Assembly (NCBI GenBank): GCA_023653785.1
Contig: JAMKCH010005351.1
Coordinates: 1-64,000 of the forward strand
Source: Ophioderma brevispina
Taxonomy: Eukaryota; Echinodermata; Ophiuroidea; Amphilepidida; Ophiodermatidae
Direction: 5' to 3'
Length of the DNA stretch: 64,000 nt
In this document: positions 1 through 13,700 of the stretch, piece by piece
How positions within the stretch are numbered: position 1 is the stretch's first letter
Layout: the number at the start of each line of letters is the position of its first letter
Translations under genes and position numbers: made by a program
Notes under the pieces: model-generated
Database searches by the model: none
Told to the model about the DNA's origin: nothing
What the model saw: only the letters and a program-made list of their open reading frames with translations

Positions 1-610
1 ACAGTGTAGAGCCATATAGGGCTACTACGCGAGTACTGTACTACACACACACGAGTTCTACACAGCACTGTGCTGCGTACTCTCTATGCAAAATACTTGC
101 ACACACCAAATATACACACATTCACTATGATGGCTACGCAACTTACACATTAAACTATATGTGCTACACACATACTACACTACATACCACTAAGTTGGAT
201 GATAATCTTGAAGGTGTACATGAGGTGTAGGGAATACGGGGCCATTCCCCACACACCACACACAATTAAATTTCACTATTAATTTAGTGATTGTTTGCAC
301 TAGAGTTTGATCATTACCAAAATAGACAATACTTAAGAGGAGAATCCATAAGGCCCTGCTACACACTTGATATTAGTTTCTTGTTGCGGCCGGGTCGGAA
401 TTGGCTGCCGGGTCAAATAATTCATATTTTAATAATCATTACTTTGTAAAAGAAAAACTAGGACTTTCCATTAAGGTTTTTTCTTGTCTCTAATCCATAT
501 GAGACTCAAATCAATCAGTGACAGGGCACTGTGGGCTGCAATACTATCAGGCTCAATTTACAGTAGATTGCAGTGGTCTCTGCAATTTCTTTCAGAATAG
601 ATGTCCTTTA
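1..610. repeat. segment duplicated at 2817-3432
   Basis: The run from acagtgtagagccatata to ttcagaatagatgtcctt recurs at 2817-3432 in the same order and orientation, with many one- and few-base indels. The indel-rich, substitution-poor difference is typical of long-read error rather than age. No exon of the gene is visible here. Confidence 0.8.
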
Positions 611-1170
611 GCATTACGGTGGATGCTGCACCGATCGAATTCATCCTTGAGAATTTTCTTTAAATTGATATAGGATATTTCATTGGTGCGATTCAAAATC
701 TGTAATAAAAATAGGGGTTACGGACTTCGTTTCGGAGATATTACTTATAAAAAACACATTTTTTGACCAAAAATTTGTACACAGTTCCTGGGAAGTGATT
801 ATGATGGCTAAAAATTGACACAGCAAGAAAACGCTTCCGGGAATTTTTCTAATTTTTTAATATGTCAGGGTCCCAACCACATCGTCACAAAAATAAAATA
901 AAACAAATGGGGGTCACGGACTTACTTTTTCGTTTTTTCACCAAATGTGGCCCCAAAAAATGCAAAGTTGTATTTGGTTTGCGCTGTTTCTGCAAACGCG
1001 TCAATTTTCTTTAGCGTCCCGCATCACCGAGAGATGCTCAAGCGTACCGCGTTGCGGAGAGGAGCGTGTCCAGAATGCATTTGGGTCGCTGATTCCTTCA
1101 CGCTTGGTTTACATATGATGATGGAAAGACACAGGTTAATCCCCGCCCTAATTGAAAAATCGTTTCATCT

Positions 1171-1244
1171 TCATTTTTTTTGAATTTTTTTAATTTTTTT
1201 AATTTTTTTAATTTTTTTATTATTTTTATTTTTTTTCTTGCAAA
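1171..1244. repeat. T-rich simple repeat, units of T7-8 plus AA
   Basis: The sequence gaatttttttaatttttt and similar units repeat about six times. It is low complexity only. Confidence 0.8.
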
Positions 1245-1796
1245 CCCGTTATGATTTGCTCCGGCTTTGGTTATAACAGTGTTCGAAGGTAGGCCTACGA
1301 TGGACCGGGGACAGAGGTCAAGCATTATTTAAAACCAGTTTGTTTGATTTTTTTCTTTTCCCTTTTTTGAAATTTGTTTTTTGCTTAGGTTGGTCGTTAA
1401 TGTTTTATTTGTTACTTTTGAATTTTTGGATTACAATAAGTCTAAAAGAGAGTGCTGGGTGATAGATCAATTGTTCATCAAACTGTATTTCCATTAATCA
1501 ACAGTATGAAAACAAAACAGTTACTATGGAGTTGGAGGAGCAAAAGGTCTATAGGCACAAACCACTCACCCCCCTGGGAATAAACATTAAACGCAAGAAA
1601 TCAGGGCATAAACTCTATCACGAAACGCCGAAAGTGTTACACTTGTAAACTTGTCAAACACATTTCTTGTTAGACTAAAATCATAGTCAAACTACTTGGT
1701 CACTTTGTTGTCTGCGATCTTGCAGGCATTGGTAGTAAGGTCTCTACCAAGAAACAGGGAACCATTTTTTGGACATATAAATTGAGGTATGAAAAC

Positions 1797-2022
1797 TACA
1801 TTACACTACACTACACTGCACTGCACTGCACTGCACTGCATGCTTACGTCATTACCTTGCTACACTATATACTGCACTATACTATACTACACTACACACC
1901 ACTACACTACACTACACAATACAACCCTTCACTACACTACACACACAGTACATTGCACACACTACATATTACACGATACATGCTACACACACACCACACT
2001 ACACTGCACTACACTCTACATG
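1797..2022. repeat. TACAC/TGCAC microsatellite
   Basis: Irregular pentamer repeats (actac, actgc, acacac) run over about 225 bases. The open frames across them (LHYTTLHY-like) are repeat translation, not genes. Confidence 0.85.
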
Positions 2023-2034
2023 GCCAATTTCTTA

Positions 2035-2460
2035 TGGTAGTTACCATGCAGCTACCACCGAGTAGACATGGATTACCTACCCACTACACATGCACTCGCC
2101 GGCCAGGATTCCATGTATTTTTGCTGCATAGACGGATAGTGTACACACAGTGGCTCTTTGCACCGTCGCGGAGTAGCTATACGTGGTTACACTGGCTCTC
2201 AGCTCGCGAGGTATTTCTCATGGCCAGTTTTGTTTCTTAATTACTTTTGGTATATATTTGCATTTTTTAATAAAAATGAGGATATGTTGGGGTTTTGACA
2301 ATGCCCGATTCAAATTTCTTAACAAATTTCCTTAAAAATGATCAAAACATGCTTAACAAAGACCTAAGTGTATAGCGCCCTCATTTCGACCATTTTCAAA
2401 ATGACATCGTGGTAACTGTGAGATAGCTACGTGGTAGCTGCATGTCTACTCTGGTACTGT
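2035..2460. repeat. imperfect inverted repeat, possible MITE
   Basis: The left end, accatgcagctaccacc with gagtagacatg, is mirrored by gtggtagctgcatgtctac near 2430-2450. The interior is AT-rich. No coding content is seen. Confidence 0.4.
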
Positions 2461-2816
2461 CTACACAATGTCCACCTTCTCTCCACCTAAACTCTCTGCC
2501 AGAATTGTTCAGAGTTATTTACCGTGCGCCGAGTGTGACGTGCGTCAACACGGAAGTGAATGGTGGCCTCCCCATTGGTTAATCGCGTATGAGGCTACCC
2601 ATAGTCTTCGCCCCTTTTATGCAGATATTGCGGTGTGCGCGTTGCCGACCTCTGAAGAATTCTGGCAGCTACTTTAGTAGGTAACTGCAGGGTAGCAATT
2701 AGGTAGGTACTGTACAGTATAGACACATCACTTTATACCCAATAACTGTGTACTACTGCAGCTACTGCACCGCAATAGCCCAGCGTGTACTGTGCAGTAG
2801 CTGCCGCAGTAGACAC

Positions 2817-3432
2817 AGTGTAGCTGCCATATAGGCTACTACGCGAGTACTTTACTACACACACACAAGTTCTACACAGCACTTTGCTTCGCTACTCTCT
2901 ATGCAAAATACATTGCACACACCACACTATACACACATTACACTATGCATGCTACGCAAACTACACATTACACTATATGTGCTACACACATACTACACTA
3001 CATACACTAAGTTGGATGATAATCTTGAAGGTGTACATGAGGTGTAGGGAATACAGGCCATTCACCACACACACATACACATTAAATTTCACTTCATTTA
3101 ATTTAGTGATTGTTTGCACTAGAGTTTGATCATTACCAAAATAGACAATACTTAAGAGGAGAATCCATAAGGCCCTGCACACTTGATTATTAGTTTCTTG
3201 TTGCCGGCCGGGTCGGAATTGGCTGCCGGGTCAAATAATTCATTATTTTGTAATAATTCATTATTTGTAAATAACTAGAATTTCCATTAAGTTTTTTCCT
3301 CTCTCTCTAATCCATATGGGACTCAAATCAATCAGTGACAGGTCACTGTGGGCTGCAATACTATCAGGCTCAGTTTACAGTAGATTGCAGGTGGTCTCTG
3401 CAATTTCTTTCAGAATAGATGTCCTTTGATGC
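2817..3432. repeat. second copy of the 1-610 segment
   Basis: It matches 1-610 with indels throughout, through ttagtttcttgttgcc and ggctgccgggtcaaataa to ttcagaatagatgtcctt. Between the two copies lie the microsatellite and the inverted repeat listed above. Confidence 0.8.
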
Positions 3433-3518
3433 ATTTAAGTCTTTAGTAGAAACGTAGTAGAAATTATACAGGAAGTGTTGCTTTTTTTCTATGCAAATCG
3501 CTGAAACATAGTTGTTAA

Positions 3519-4047
3519 AGCAATATTAGCACATTTTTTGAAGAGCGCCCCCAATTTTTTCAAAATATTTGAGATTTTTACACGGTTGCATTGGTAACTG
3601 GCTAGTAAACCATACCTGTGAATGGTTAAGCTCGAAAATGTCTGTGTCTCACAAACGAAGGAATTTTGTAATTAGAATAATTATTATCGGGATCCCCGAT
3701 AATAATTCAACGGCTGCTGGAAACGGCCTTCCAATGTGAAATAGCCGGGAAATAGATCATCCATTAGTTGTTTTATTGGTTTAGGCAAATCAAGTTAGAG
3801 GTTATTTTCTCGAGGTGGCACTATTTCATCATGGACGGACATAAACGTAGCATTTCCAGGACCTTCCGTTAAGTCCAATGTGGGATCCAAATTCTAATTA
3901 CAAAATCGTTTAATTTATGATAAATACGCATTTTTGTAGCATTCTCGTTCGCAGGTATAGTTTCCTAGACAATCACCAACGTAACTGTGCCAAAATATCA
4001 AATTTTGAAAGTTGGGGGCACTCTTCAAAAAATGTGCCATTATTGGT
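3519..4047. mobile_element. TTAA-flanked foldback element, family AGCAATA, copy 1
   Basis: It is bounded by TTAA at 3515-3518 and 4048-4051. Ends are AGCAATATTAGCACA and the mirror TGTGCCATTATTGGT, with a longer inverted match (gaagagcgccccc / gggggcactcttc). A second copy is at 29014-29576. It is 529 bp with no transposase, so non-autonomous. Confidence 0.7.
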
Positions 4048-4382
4048 TTAATGTCCAAATGAAAGTCAATAATGAATTGACAAAAATAATGAATAATGAA
4101 TGATGAATTCTCACTCGTCGTAAATTTTAAAATCTTCAACAAGAAACTAAAAATCAAGTGTGCAGGGCCTAATGGAAACCACTAGAATCAAAAACTGCAA
4201 CAAGTGGAATAAGTTGTTGGGAACCTACCTGGCACAGCATTTGCTGTTGCAAACATCTCAATTGTTAACCTAGCTTTTCTTGATATGTCTTTTATGAGGT
4301 CTGTAATAGAAGTTGAAGAAACCCAAAGCAAATTGTAATAAAACTTGATGTAATTTGATAACTTGTACTGTACCTCTTATAG

Positions 4383-4787
4383 AAATTAAAGAGCAGCGAT
4401 TCTCCTTTGGACGTTCTGAAGCAAAAGCACCTTACACACGAGCAAGAGCTGCGTGAGCAGGAACAGAAGAGGCGAGCTGCCGAACTGACGTTGCACTTTG
4501 AGCAACAAATCAAGCAACAGCAACAACAGCTGCGCATGCAGAAGAAAGCACAGGCTGAAAAAGAAAAAGCAGAACGAGAAATGGCTCGGGGCAGGGATGC
4601 AGGAGAAAAGAGGAAGGGCGAGAGCTTACCGAAGGAGCACAGACATCAGGAGAAGAAGCAGAGGGAGAAGGTGCCCTCTGCACTTGACATGAGCAAGAGA
4701 GCTAGGGACACTGATAGTGACATGCCTATGGCTTTGAATTTGAAAGTGGACAAGAAGGTTCGCCAAGCAGAGTCATCACCAGTGCAG
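4383..4787 (+). CDS. BAZ2B: BAZ2 exon: Glu/Gln/Arg-rich coiled coil
   Basis: The exon is 405 nt, 135 codons, phase 0 to 0. The acceptor is chosen at tgtacctcttatag and the donor is cag|gtaggt, a near-consensus site. A downstream AG at 4390-4391 keeps the same frame and is an alternative start. The peptide begins KLKSSDSPLDVLKQKHLTHE and continues as a highly charged helix (EQELREQEQKRRAAELTL, then IKQQQQQLRMQKK). This is followed by a lysine-rich linker and two short hydrophobic motifs, PSALDMSKRARD and MPMALNLKVDKK. There is no start codon in context, so this is an internal exon. The role is inferred: a coiled-coil or charged scaffold N-terminal to the MBD. The next exon continues in frame with VNGKPEAS. 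Confidence 0.85.
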
Positions 4788-7700
4788 GTAGGTGAACCTT
4801 CTGTTACTGATCCTTCAATGCAAGGTTATTTTAAGCTCCATGCTCCTATCGCTAATAGCTTCGTCCCCAGGGACCCCAGATTTTACCGGAAGTGGTCAAA
4901 ATTTTGGTATCGGAAGAAAGCTACTATTTTTCCTGTTTACCCTGTGAAATCTTAGGGCTAAAGGATGTTTGGTTTGGAAGTTATGAGCAAAAATAAGCCC
5001 CATTTTGGTTGAACAATATTAATTTTACACAGTACTCTGTGGGGGATTACAAAATCACGTTTTTAGCTCTCCCTTAAAAACGGGTTGAAATATCGGCGCA
5101 AAACTTTACAGATGGGGTTTTGGGGTGAAGGCCATTCTATTAAGATGAAAAATGTATAGACTTAAATCAGGTCATCCCCCTTTAAACAAGATATATTACA
5201 CAACCCAAGATCCATATTGTAGTTGGTCACAGTTGAACAGTGTCAGATTTCTATATTAAACCAACTGAGTTGATAGTGTATTAAGGGCAGTGTTAACCCT
5301 AGTGCTTTTGTTTTTACTTGAATTTCTGATTTTTGCACTATTTTAAACTTCAACCTGCGTTCTATCGTTACCAACAAAGGTTATCCACTGCAGACAACCC
5401 TGAGCTGTATTTTTTGCCTATTTAAAACAGCTATTTGACCATTTAAAGTCACAAAAACCACATGGTCTTAACGGCGGGAATTTAAGCACATTACACGCTG
5501 TCAGGCGCAAGGCGCAGCATCGCGTCGCGTGGTGAATTTTTGCTGCGTAATGAAGCGTGCACATGTTTTAATGTACTTTTGCGCGAACGCATCTTGGAAA
5601 AACGAAAAATAATACTTGAAAATGTAAACAAAGCGCTAATTTAGACCAGATGAAATTTCAATTTCTTCTGATTTCTGGAGTTAGAGACAAAAGATGTTTG
5701 ATTCAATAGTGCATAAAGATGTATTTTCATCACTTGCACAACATACTCAATTTTGAAGTTCAAAGGTAAAGTTATTTGAGAAAGAGACAGCTTGAAATGG
5801 CGTGAAAAGTCAATTTTTTACTAGAACACAGATTTTCTCTGTTCAATTTTCGCAAAATTTGGCAAATTTTCAGACAAGATAACTCCAAAAATACCTAAGT
5901 AAAAGGTGAGGTTTAACTTTCCTACGATAGCAATCGGTCTTCTCTAGGAACGGTTTTCTCAATTTTTCATTTTTCGATTTCAAACTAAAGATATTCTCCA
6001 ATATATACTCAAATTTTGGTAAAGAAAAATAAAAATCATACTTTTTTGACATTTTTCCTTATATTTTGAAAAGTAAGATCTATTTTTAAAAAATGACAAA
6101 TTTGTCTTGTTTCTAAAAAATAACATAAGAAATCATGAGAATTCAAATTGTTTTTGTTATGCTGTCTGAAAATTTTGGGGCAAAATCATGTTTTTTTTAG
6201 TATTTTTCTCAAAATACAGAAAGTTTTACATTAATCTGATGCCATCATCGGGTTCATCGTCCAATTTTCTTTCTAGAAATGTATACTTTTACATACAATA
6301 ATCAAATATTTGCAAAGTTACAAACCAAAATAGATACTCGGAAAGTCAGGGTTGACACTGTCCTTAACTGTGTTCAACAGGGTTTTAACTCCAAACATGA
6401 TTTTGAAACTCATGCAGTTAAACATAGTTCAGCCCATATATATATTAATCTTTCCCTGGAGATGGCCAGCGCACGATAGTGTTGAAAAAAAAAAAAAACC
6501 CATGTGCGCTTGGCCGGATTTGAACCGGCGACCTTCGTATTACATGCACGACGCTCTAACCGACTGAGCTATCAAGCAGGGTTGGTAGAAGAGCGATAGA
6601 TATATCTATAGGTGTTAGGTTCGAAATATACATCCTTGTCTACCTGGAGAACTAAGTAGTTTAAATTCCATAGTTCAGCCCAGTTGAAACAAATTTAAAT
6701 TCAGTTAAAAGCATCCAATAGAGGTCTTTCACCTCGCTCATGCTTAACCGATAACAAAAGGTGTTAGTTCCCGTAGTATTCATCATTCAGATCAATTTAA
6801 TACCCGACCTCAAAGTACTTGTGCTATTCAAAGTGTGACCCATACTTATATGCATACATATCCAACATGCATGTCGTTCTTTAGATTTAGAAAGTCTCCA
6901 GAAATTTGGAATGGACTTTGCCATTCCCGGCAAGATGGCCGCTAATCCAAAAGGTGGAAGACCTCTATTACTTTATCAAATCTAATTAAACCCAGTTCTA
7001 AAGCAGAATTTAGACCTTATTATCATATCTCATCTTACTTTACCAGGTCAATGGCAAGCCAGAAGCCTCCACACCTGCCTCAACAATGTCATCAATTGCA
7101 GCTTCTCCAACCCCATCCTCCAAATCCAATGCCACAGACACCATTCCTGCCGATAGATTTCATGGCATCGACTCCGATGAAGAAGCGGAATCGGACAAGG
7201 AAAGCGAGAAGGCAGGAGAGAGTGAAGACGAAGAGGAGAGCGAAGACAGTGATGACAGTCAAGAAGAAGAAGGTGAGGCAGTTGGTATACCTACATTGGT
7301 CTTTGGGCATGTTGAATAGTAATAACATACAGGGGTTTCATGCTCCATTGGCAGATATTGGTCAATGATAGCCTTTCACACATGCTTTGTGCACCAGAGG
7401 CATTAACATACACATTGCATGTTTGGAAGGTTATACTTCAAACGGTACCAAATAGGCAGACCTCTTCACTTTGCAAACTGATTAATAGCATAGGTGGAAT
7501 ATGGTGATCTCATACTTCGTCGGTAGACGTCTGCAGATGCTAGCCTTTCGAACATGCTTTTCACACATCGCGTACCTTTATACATCAAAAAAAAAAAAAA
7601 AAAAAATTAACCGATAACAAAAGGTGTTAGTTCCCGTAGTATTCATCATTCAGATCAATTTAATACCCGACCTCAAAGTACTTGTGCTATTCAAAGTGTG

Positions 7701-10700
7701 ACCCATACTTATATGCATACATATCCAACATGCATGTCGTTCTTTAGATTTAGAAAGTCTCCAGAAATTTGGAATGGACTTTGCCATTCCCGGCAAGATG
7801 GCCGCTAATCCAAAAGGTGGAAGACCTCTATTACTTTATCAAATCTAATTAAACCCAGTTCTAAAGCAGAATTTAGACCTTATTATCATATCTCATCTTA
7901 CTTTGCCAGGTCAACGGCAAGCCAGAAGCCTCCACACCTGCCTCAACAATGTCATCAATTGCAGCTTCTCCAACCCCATCCTCCAAATCCAATGCCACAG
8001 ACACCATTCCTGCCGATAGATTCCATGGCATCGACTCTGATGAAGAAGCGGAATCGGACAAGGAAAGCGAGAAGGCGGGAGAGAGTGAAGACGAAGAGGA
8101 GAGTGAAGACAGTGATGACAGTCAAGAAGAAGAAGGTAAGGCAGTTGGTATACCTTCATTGGTCTTTGGGCATGTTGAATATAGTCGGGGACAGAATAAG
8201 GCGACCAATTGCGCGTCTGACGTAATTTGACGGTGCAGAACAAATGTCGACCGTGAAGAATATTCTGTGAATTAAAGCTTATTGAAACAGAAAGTTTACT
8301 TACGTGAATTATCGTGTCCGTGCGTCGAAAACCCGGCTCAAATAGGGCATGTTTTGACATTTTAAATCATATTTTGTTCGAACATGCCCCGCCCATACTA
8401 CACATTCAAACCAATCACAGTCCGCGCCGCGCCGTTTGACAAACCTTGACATACGCGCAATTGGTCGGCTAACTCTGTCCCTGACTATAGTAATAACATA
8501 CAGGGGTTTCATGCTCCATGGGCAGATATTGGCCAATGATAGCCTTTCACACATGCTTTGTGCACCAGAGGCATTAACGTACACATTGCATGTTTGGAAG
8601 GTTATACTTCAAACGGTACCAAATAGGCAGACCTCTTCACTTTGCAAACTGATTAATAGCATAGGTGGAATATGGTGATCTCATACTTCGTCGGCAGACG
8701 TCTGCAGATGCTAGCCTTTCGAACATGCTTTTCACACATCGCGTACCTTTATACATCTAGCGCGCAAGGCATGTTTGAAAGGCTAGCGTCGGCAGACGTC
8801 TACAGATGAAGTATGAACCCACCGATATGCTGCCATGGATACAATTAGAGCAAGTAGCATAATACATGCATTTGTTAGAACACACGAGTGTTATCAAGAA
8901 AAACTTTAACGTGCAGATGAACAAGAGCTCCTGATCATAGCATGGTGTCCAATGATTGGCCAATGAAGTGTGAACCCACCATATGTTTACTGTACCATTA
9001 AAGGTGGGTGACCCATCAACTACCTCGTTCTGCCACATACCTCAAAACCAGGCGCGGATCTAGGGAGGGGGCGCGTGCCTCCTGGTAATTCTGCAAAATC
9101 TTGCACAATCAGCCCATTTTGGACAAGTTTAGCCTTTCAGCCCCCCAGTAAATTTGACGTTTTTCCAATCCTGGATCCGCCCCTGAAAACTGTCCCCAAA
9201 TATGGTCGGCCACACTGGTTCACATGTACTGTTCTGTGGGTGAATTTGGTAGACATTTTGGCTTCTATTATCCCAACTGCTGGACCGATTTAACCACAAA
9301 TTTATTTTCAGATGTTTTTGGTGATATGTGTCCATGTGAAGGAGAAAAACATTGGAAAATCGGATTGTGTTCCAGGTCACCAACCTTTTTAAATGAATTG
9401 CTTTTTTTTTCCTACTCAACCCAAGTAACTCTATCAAACCAAGATTTTGGTATTATTGGAAACCTTGAATCTTTCTACCACATTTGCAAAATATTTTGCT
9501 ACTTTTCCCATTAAGATGCTAAAAATGGGTATGGTTACAAGTTAGTCAGTCAGACTGTTAGACCAAAGGTTACCAGTAACTATCTAAACAGTACTCTATG
9601 AGCTATTGTAATACAATTACTGTTCACATTAATAATGGTATGTTGGAGTCCGATTTAAATAAAATAACTAAATTAAGGTATGTTGGCCTGCCTTATGAAA
9701 CAAAAAATTATAGTGTGTAATCATGTGGGACATCTTTAATTATGATAGGATTCAATTACATCATAGAGCTATTTTTAATACAGCATAAATAATTGGGATT
9801 TCTGAAAAATATACAAAATGTTTGAAGACTCATTAAGGCTTATTAATTATAAAAAAGAACAATGATTGAATTGCTTGTTTTCTTTTGCAGTTTCATCGGA
9901 CTCCGGGTCTGAATTAGAAAGCGATTCAGAAGAAGAACAGGGAAGCAAAGCGGGAACGGATGCCGACTCTGAAGCCCGTGACTCTGAGGCAAGAGATTCG
10001 GAAAGTAGTCCCGTTCCCAACAGACTCTTGCTCACCAAGAGACAGCTCATCGAGTCCATGATCGAGGTCCCTACATCTCAGCCGCGCAAACGAATGCGAG
10101 TAACCGACGAGAATGCTGTCCGCCATCCTTTGGATCACGGATGGAGGCGACAAGTTGTGATACGTCAACTCGGCCCCGGTGATCGCGTCAAGGGCGACGT
10201 GATTTACTATGCACCGTGCGGCAAGAAGCTGCGTACTTATCCAGAGGTGATGCGGTACATTGATCGGAGAGGCATTACGACTGTGTCGAGAGAACACTTT
10301 AGTTTCAGTGCTAAGATTAGGGTGGGAGAATTCCTCAACCCCAAGCCTGGTGAAAATGTAAGCAGGAAATTTAATTTTATGTTTGAAGTTATGAACAAAG
10401 TGAAATCTGCTAACCTTATCGTTTGAAAACTTGGTAGTGAATAAATAATCCCTTATTTGTTCTGTTAAGTTGAAATTTTTACCTTTCTTACACCTGTGAA
10501 TAGATGAAACATTAAAATTGCATTTTATAGTTGAAAAAACGCCATTAAAGGTGCATGTTCCGATTGTCTTTGGGACTCCCCTGATTTACCTGGAAGTAGT
10601 GATATCAGATGAAGGGCCGTATTTTTCTCATTGTCATTCTAAAATTTGAGCCTTGAAATCCATTTCATTCCCAAGATTTAAACAAAAACTGACAAATTAA

Positions 10701-13700
10701 TGGTTAACCGTCAATATTAGCACAGTATTGAATAGGGCTTTGGAATGTGCATTATTGCTTCTACCATCAAAACTGCAAGTTTGTTTCCAACAGTACTTGA
10801 TGGGGCTTATGTTCAAGTGTCAGACTCTCATATGAAGTAAAGAACACAATGGACATAAATTGGAACAAGCACCTGTAAATTGTTTTTGTTTCATAAATAT
10901 GGAAGATATGTGAGATATGGAAGTGCAGTTTTAAGTTTTAATTAATCCAAAGCTTAAGAAAGTAGGAAGAAAAATTGCATGTCACACACGGTCATATTCC
11001 AAATATACAAAAGCTGGTAATAAGCCAGTTGGAATGCAGAAACCCAGTTAAAAATGCAGATGGAATTGTCGTAGTGAAGACTTGGGGCCCTTTTATTACA
11101 ATTCTGATATTTTAACAAAGACCGTGTCCAAATTGATTTTCTAATTATGTCACTGCAGTATAATAAATTGTGTCGTAAACTTAACGGCTTTTCTTTCAAT
11201 TTCAGGGTATTGTATTTGAGAAGCTTTCCGAAGAGGAGCTACAGAATCGTGTTGACATCTTGTGTAATCGCAAACCGCGAAACATGCGACAGGTCAAAGC
11301 AGCCGAGAGAAAGCGCATCACCCAAGAACTAGCTAAAAGGGCTGCCATGGTAAAACAACGCAAAAAGCTGGAACAACAAGGTATTGTATATGACTGTTAA
11401 GAGCTGATTAGGTTTTGAGGGTAGGCCAAAATTTGGTTTTCTCCAAAAAGAATATTTTCAGGACTTTTTTGGGAGAGGGTGGGCCACTGGTTGGGGTATC
11501 ATTACCCTTTGGTGCTGGAGGCCACTGGTTCAAGTCCTTGTGGGGCCACATGCAGTGTTATAATTGGGTACGAATTTCTCGACTTATACTGTATAATAGT
11601 TTTAATTAAAGGTCCATGGCCCGATCGCTAATAGCCTCGTCCCCAGAAGTCCAGATTTTACTGGAAGTGGTTGAAATTTTGGTATCAGAAGAAAGCTACT
11701 ATTTTTCTCATTTACCGTGTGAAATCTTAGGGCTAAATTATGTTTGGTTTGGGAGTTATGAGCGAAAATGTACTCCATTTTGGTCGACCAATATTAGTTT
11801 TACAGAGTACTCTATGGGGCTCACAAAATCATGTTTCTAGCTGTCACATCAAAATGGATTGAAATATCGGCGTGAAATTTTCAGATGTGGTTTTTGGGTG
11901 AAGGCCATTCTATCAAGATGAAAACTTCATATACTTAAATCGGACCAGCCCCCTTTAAAATTAGAATTGATTCTTCCCATGGTTAAATTGGACTTAAGCT
12001 AATGAGCCATGATGATACCTTGTCCTTCAGAGGGTAATGTTAAGCTGTTGGTCCCCTGTACACACCTGTACAGTCATTTTCAAAAAGAGCAGGGTGATTA
12101 CCCTTAGCTGTCTCAATTCTGTCCCAGTAAATGGACCTCGGTGAATAAGGTTGTAAGAGTTCTTGAGTTATCTCTATTGTCTGAATAATTCACATCAACT
12201 CCTCTCTTCTAAGTTCTAAGAAATTTGCAGAGAGGTGGCAAAACCAATTCAGGGACTGTATTTTGAGGCGCGCGATCGCTCTAACGCGCCTTGCGCGCAC
12301 CTGAAACAGGTTACCATCGCGCGATTCATCGCTCGCCTTAGAAAGGAGTAAATTTAGTTAAAAAAACCGTGTCGCTTTCGTTATACAAAACTTTAAAATA
12401 CTGTACCTACAATTGTAAAAAGCCTTCAGACTTGATTACTGGACAAAATGTTATCGTACATCATAGTCGGGCATAAATTAATGTAATTATATAATTAACC
12501 AATCAGGGCACGTAATAGCATTATTGACAACATTATTGACCTTAGCCACACCTATTTTGTAGACACGACTTCCGGGTCAAGACAAAATGAGGCCTGATGT
12601 GTCAAATTGTGACCGGGCCGCGGGTACAATTTTGAATGGTAAACGCTACGTTTAGAACAATTTAACGATTTCAGAATATCATTTCACATAAAGCTTCGTG
12701 CACATTTCAAGCATTTTATTCCATATTTTCTGATTTTGGTACAAAATATGCATGCAGTCTTAGCTTAGTGCACGGTCCCGATAGTAGAAATAAGCTGTTC
12801 TGGAGAGGTAGAGTAGCCGAATTCGACAACCACCGATAGGTGTATGTTGGTGTACACGTCATGGCATTAAATTTTCGTAACAGCTCCACTGCAACTCTTC
12901 TGGGAATTTCAAGAAGAGCTTTTAACAGCTCGCCTGCCATTTTCAAAATACAGTCCCTGCAATTGGACTTTGAATTCAAAATAAATTGGAGGAAAGCAGC
13001 TCTTCAAATACAAACAAACAAGCTTTAAGTGATGGTCCTTTTGTTAACTTTGGACACCTGTGTTGCTATTTCATTGTAAGAAGAACACAAAAAGGACACT
13101 AATTTTCTACCACAATGTGCGATCAATTTTGCAGAGATGGCAAGACGCATTGCCGAGGCCAAGATGCGTCGTAAGATGGAGAGACAAGCTCAGCTGCAGG
13201 CTCAGAGGGAAGCGAGACGGCAGCAAGGTGAGATACTAAATCTGTCGCATATTAGAGTCGATTAAATGTGTTGCATTTCATTGAAGGGGATGTAACCATG
13301 ACCGGCACACTGGTGACTTAAGGCCACAAAATTACAATTTTTTGATTTGCAAAATCCAACCTATCCCATTATGTTCTCACCCTACAAATAATTATCAACC
13401 CTAATTTTGTATTTTCAACGAAGTTTTTCTCAGTGACTATTAAAAAACATTCATTTTAAAATGAAAATGTTTGGCATAAATTTAACTTTTGTGAACAATT
13501 TAGAAAATTGCTAAATAATTACCATATTATAATGGTTATATTTTGCATACTTCTCATAATAGATAATATTTTTTTAAAATGACCTACCTGCCGTAATTTT
13601 TCTGGCCTAATAATGTCCATCCAATTTTTTGCTTTACCCAAATTGTCACCAAAAATATTTTTAAAAAGTATGCATTTTTTCATTGTTTTATAGCAAATTT

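Larger units (their letters stand above)
1..4382. other. intron or upstream region of BAZ2, no exon seen
   Basis: It holds the 1-610/2817-3432 duplication, two simple repeats, an inverted repeat and the TTAA foldback element. 620-1170, 1245-1796 and 4052-4382 show nothing recognisable. No promoter or start codon of the gene can be assigned. Confidence 0.6.

Noticed and set aside
1782..2240. Open frame of 152 codons rich in LHYT
   Set aside because: It is translation of the TACAC microsatellite; another overlapping frame reads the same way.
4788..4955. Extension of the first exon's frame to a stop at 4955
   Set aside because: The extra residues run into a TTAA MITE; cag|gtaggt at 4788 is a strong donor and its phase fits the next exon.
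12240..12320. GC-rich patch gcgcgcgatcgctctaacgc as a CpG promoter
   Set aside because: Too short, inside an intron, with no start codon or first exon beside it.
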